This document shows, piece after piece, positions 52,115 to 54,024 of a DNA stretch of 54,024 bases. The notes beneath the pieces are model-generated. The model had not been told where the DNA came from and did no database searches. It saw nothing but the letters and a program-made list of their open reading frames with translations. The translations under genes were made by a program, and so were the position numbers. Origin of the DNA: an uncultured Clostridia bacterium (GTDB taxonomy: Bacteria; Bacillota; Clostridia; TANB77; CAG-508); contig CALXVG010000006.1 of the NCBI GenBank assembly GCA_944391955.1, positions 1 to 54,024 on the forward strand. Direction: 5' to 3'. The stretch's first letter is position 1. Each line of letters opens with the position of its first letter.

Positions 52115-52759
52115 TTATATACAATTTTTTGTTATTGTATTTATTACAGTTTTAACTCTTTTAATGAATTTTTCTTTATCTAATAATTCTTGTCTTAGTT
52201 TTCTTAAAGCTGTTTCAAATTTATCGTCCTTTAAATATATTTTTGCATAACCATTTTCTCCATACTTTTGACTTAAGTGCTCATATACACGTTCTATTTG
52301 TTCTTCTTCCGTTTTTTCTGGAGAATTTTTCTTGCCATAAATATATGTTCTTTTTATTGTGTCGTCTATATCTATAATTGTTCTGTCTGCTGTACTCACA
52401 ATCATTCCATAAATACTTCTAGGCTTATGATTACTAGATGCTCTATGGTCTTCTATTGCTTCTTTAATCAATTTAATTTGCTCTTCTGTAAACCATTTTT
52501 TTATATTTTTATCATTTATAAATATTTCTGCTGATATTATTTCATGTTTTTTTCTATCTTTGTAATGTCCTAAATCATGATATGCAGCTACAGTATATAC
52601 TATATTTATATCAACATCATATTGTTTAGCTATCTCCATACTTCTGTCTATTACTGTTTTTATATGTTTTACGCCATGACTTTCTTCGTTTTTACTATAT
52701 AATGGAAAAATTTCATTTGTTATATATTCCATTAATTCTATATTTAAATCTGCTTGCAT
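52115..52759 (-). CDS. HD-domain hydrolase
   Basis: A 214-residue protein of the HD/YedJ-like group. Metal ligands are in ESHGVKHIKTV, AAYHDLGHYKDRKKHE, IEDHRAS and STADRTI. The charged C-terminal half is helical. It would hydrolyse a phosphorylated small molecule, unspecified. It lies upstream of the GNAT gene with a 29-base gap. Confidence 0.82.
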   Translation of the reverse strand: MQADLNIELMEYITNEIFPLYSKNEESHGVKHIKTVIDRSMEIAKQYDVDINIVYTVAAYHDLGHYKDRKKHEIISAEIFINDKNIKKWFTEEQIKLIKEAIEDHRASSNHKPRSIYGMIVSTADRTIIDIDDTIKRTYIYGKKNSPEKTEEEQIERVYEHLSQKYGENGYAKIYLKDDKFETALRKLRQELLDKEKFIKRVKTVINTITKNCI

Positions 52760-52852
52760 AGTAATCTATCCTTTTAATTATTTCATTTATACAAATAACT
52801 TTTTATATAGTATCATAAAAACTACAATAAGTCTAGCTTTATGTGATATTAT

Positions 52853-53974
52853 CTATTTTTCAAAAATTTTTGCGATTTTTTCTAGATTTTCTCTTATTTT
52901 TATATGTTGTGGACAAACACTTTCACATTTTCCACATTTTATACATTCAGCTGCCGATTTTAGTCCATGTCCTCCAACAAGCCAACCTTCTTGATGCTTT
53001 GCTGCTTGCATGTCATTATATAAAGTTAACATATTCATTGCGGTAAAGGAACCTGAAATTCCTATATTCATTGGACATACTTTTGCACAGTAATTGCAAG
53101 TAGTACAAGGAATTAATGGAATACTTTTTAAGACTTCTTGCGCTTGGTTTATAGTTTTTTCTTCGTTCTCAGATAGTCCTGTAAATTCTTTCATATATGA
53201 TAGGTTATCATTCATTTGGTCTGTATTGCTCATTCCTGATAGAACTGTAATAACCCCGTCTAAATTTGCAGCAAATTTTATTGCCCATGACGCAATTGAT
53301 GCCTCGGGATTTGCTTGTTTAAAAATCTCTTTTACTTTTTCTAGTGGATTTGCCAACATTCCTCCCTTTACTGGTTCCATTATAATTACCGGTTTTCCAT
53401 GTTTTCTTGCCACGTCATAACATTCTTTTGATTTTATTGCAGGGTTTTCCCAATCTGCATAATTAATCTGTAATTGAACAAATTCCATTTCAGGATGTTT
53501 TGTAAGTATTTCATCTAATTCCTCTGGAGTTGAATGAAATGAAAATCCTGCATGCTTAATCTTTCCTTGTTCTTTCATTTGTAATATCCAATTCCACATA
53601 TCAAAATCGTCAAAGAATTTAGTTCTTCCTTCACCTAAATTATGTAACAAGTAAAAATCAAAATATCCTGCTCCTGTCTGTTTTAATGAAGTTTCAAATT
53701 GCGAAATTGCATCTTCTCTTGTTTTGCAATTTATCCATGCCGCATTTTTTGTTGCAAGTTGAAATTTCTCTCTGGGATATCTCTCTACTAGTGCTTCTCT
53801 AATAGCTACTTCACTCCCTGCATAAGCCCAAGCTGTATCAAAATATGTAAATCCCGCTTCTATAAATTTATCTACCATTTCTTTGGTTTGTTCTATATCA
53901 ATTTTTCCATCTTTTTGTGGTAATCTCATTAAACCAAAACCTAATTTTTTAATATCTTCTCCTAAATATGACAT
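52853..53974 (-). CDS. aldo/keto reductase with C-terminal [4Fe-4S] ferredoxin domain
   Basis: A 373-residue protein. The N-terminal TIM barrel has LGFGLMRLP, FDTAWAYAGSE (catalytic Asp and Tyr), NAAWINCKTREDA, and IIMEPVKGGMLANPL. The C-terminal domain has two cluster motifs, CTTCNYCAKVCP and CIKCGKCESVCP. This fused form is common in anaerobes and may draw electrons from ferredoxin rather than only NAD(P)H. The ATG follows GAGGAGGG; the promoter just upstream has a MerR-type dyad. Confidence 0.9.
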   Translation of the reverse strand: MSYLGEDIKKLGFGLMRLPQKDGKIDIEQTKEMVDKFIEAGFTYFDTAWAYAGSEVAIREALVERYPREKFQLATKNAAWINCKTREDAISQFETSLKQTGAGYFDFYLLHNLGEGRTKFFDDFDMWNWILQMKEQGKIKHAGFSFHSTPEELDEILTKHPEMEFVQLQINYADWENPAIKSKECYDVARKHGKPVIIMEPVKGGMLANPLEKVKEIFKQANPEASIASWAIKFAANLDGVITVLSGMSNTDQMNDNLSYMKEFTGLSENEEKTINQAQEVLKSIPLIPCTTCNYCAKVCPMNIGISGSFTAMNMLTLYNDMQAAKHQEGWLVGGHGLKSAAECIKCGKCESVCPQHIKIRENLEKIAKIFEK

Positions 53975-53995
53975 TTTAATCCCTCCTCAACATAT

Positions 53996-54024
53996 ATTAT
54001 ATATCACTTTAAGTTAACTTTAAG
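53996..54024 (-). promoter_or_regulatory. aldo/keto reductase promoter with MerR-type dyad (cut by the edge)
   Basis: The minus strand reads CTTAAAGTTAACTTAAAGTG (54024-54005), then TATAAT (54001-53996) and the reductase start. The centre GTTAAC with TTAAAG arms resembles the dyad at 3626-3641. The -35 lies outside the window. Confidence 0.6.

Overview
The window looks like chromosomal DNA of a very AT-rich, spore-forming, anaerobic member of the Clostridia (Firmicutes), probably an uncultured gut-type lineage. The evidence is strong Shine-Dalgarno sites, spore genes (spoIIP, ylbJ, a CotF-like coat protein), a WalRK pair, a 2[4Fe-4S] ferredoxin, the MEP isoprenoid genes ispD/E/F, tRNAs with encoded CCA, and A/T-rich codon use. 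Most genes lie on the minus strand in compact operons. There is no rRNA, CRISPR array, insertion sequence or clear prophage.

Layout. 1-3700: a decayed left end with a shikimate-kinase-like fragment, an MgtA-type Mg2+ ATPase whose frame breaks twice, and an orphan MerR-type promoter. 3700-7520: a flavin oxidoreductase and a cad-type metal efflux operon (cadC, separate HMA protein, P1B ATPase) under a two-operator promoter. 7600-13950: a membrane-anchored serpin, two tyrosine recombinases, a LexA-controlled YneA-like LysM protein, DUF378, a lipoprotein and small proteins. 14010-22850: housekeeping operons (gpsA-plsY-der-gltD-like, nadD-kinase, metG, glmM). 23130-28000: operon walR-walK-lepB-holB-ricT-ferredoxin. 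28200-29195: tRNA-Trp, tRNA-His and tRNA-Gln. 29196-41510: spoIIP, an unknown coiled-coil protein, rpmF, topA, the tRNA U34 modification pair trhP/trmR, typA, tsf and rpsB. 41680-42300: a compositionally foreign, monocistronic gene encoding two fused Hfq domains. 42290-54024: yitT, a UDP-sugar pyrophosphorylase, murG, ylbJ, ispF-ispE-ispD, HD-domain proteins and an aldo/keto reductase at the right edge.

The most unusual signal is a repeated +1 frame break. mgtA (twice) and yitT (once) each need one base skipped to restore conserved sequence, and in all three cases the zero-frame codon is CGG followed by A, so that skipping C gives GGA (Gly). In a by-eye scan of the other native genes I found no in-frame CGG at all. 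This suggests that CGG is an unassigned or starved codon in this organism and that ribosomes shift +1 there, although clustered sequencing errors are not excluded. The tandem-Hfq gene uses CGG twice in frame with no shift and has much higher GC, which marks it as an outsider.
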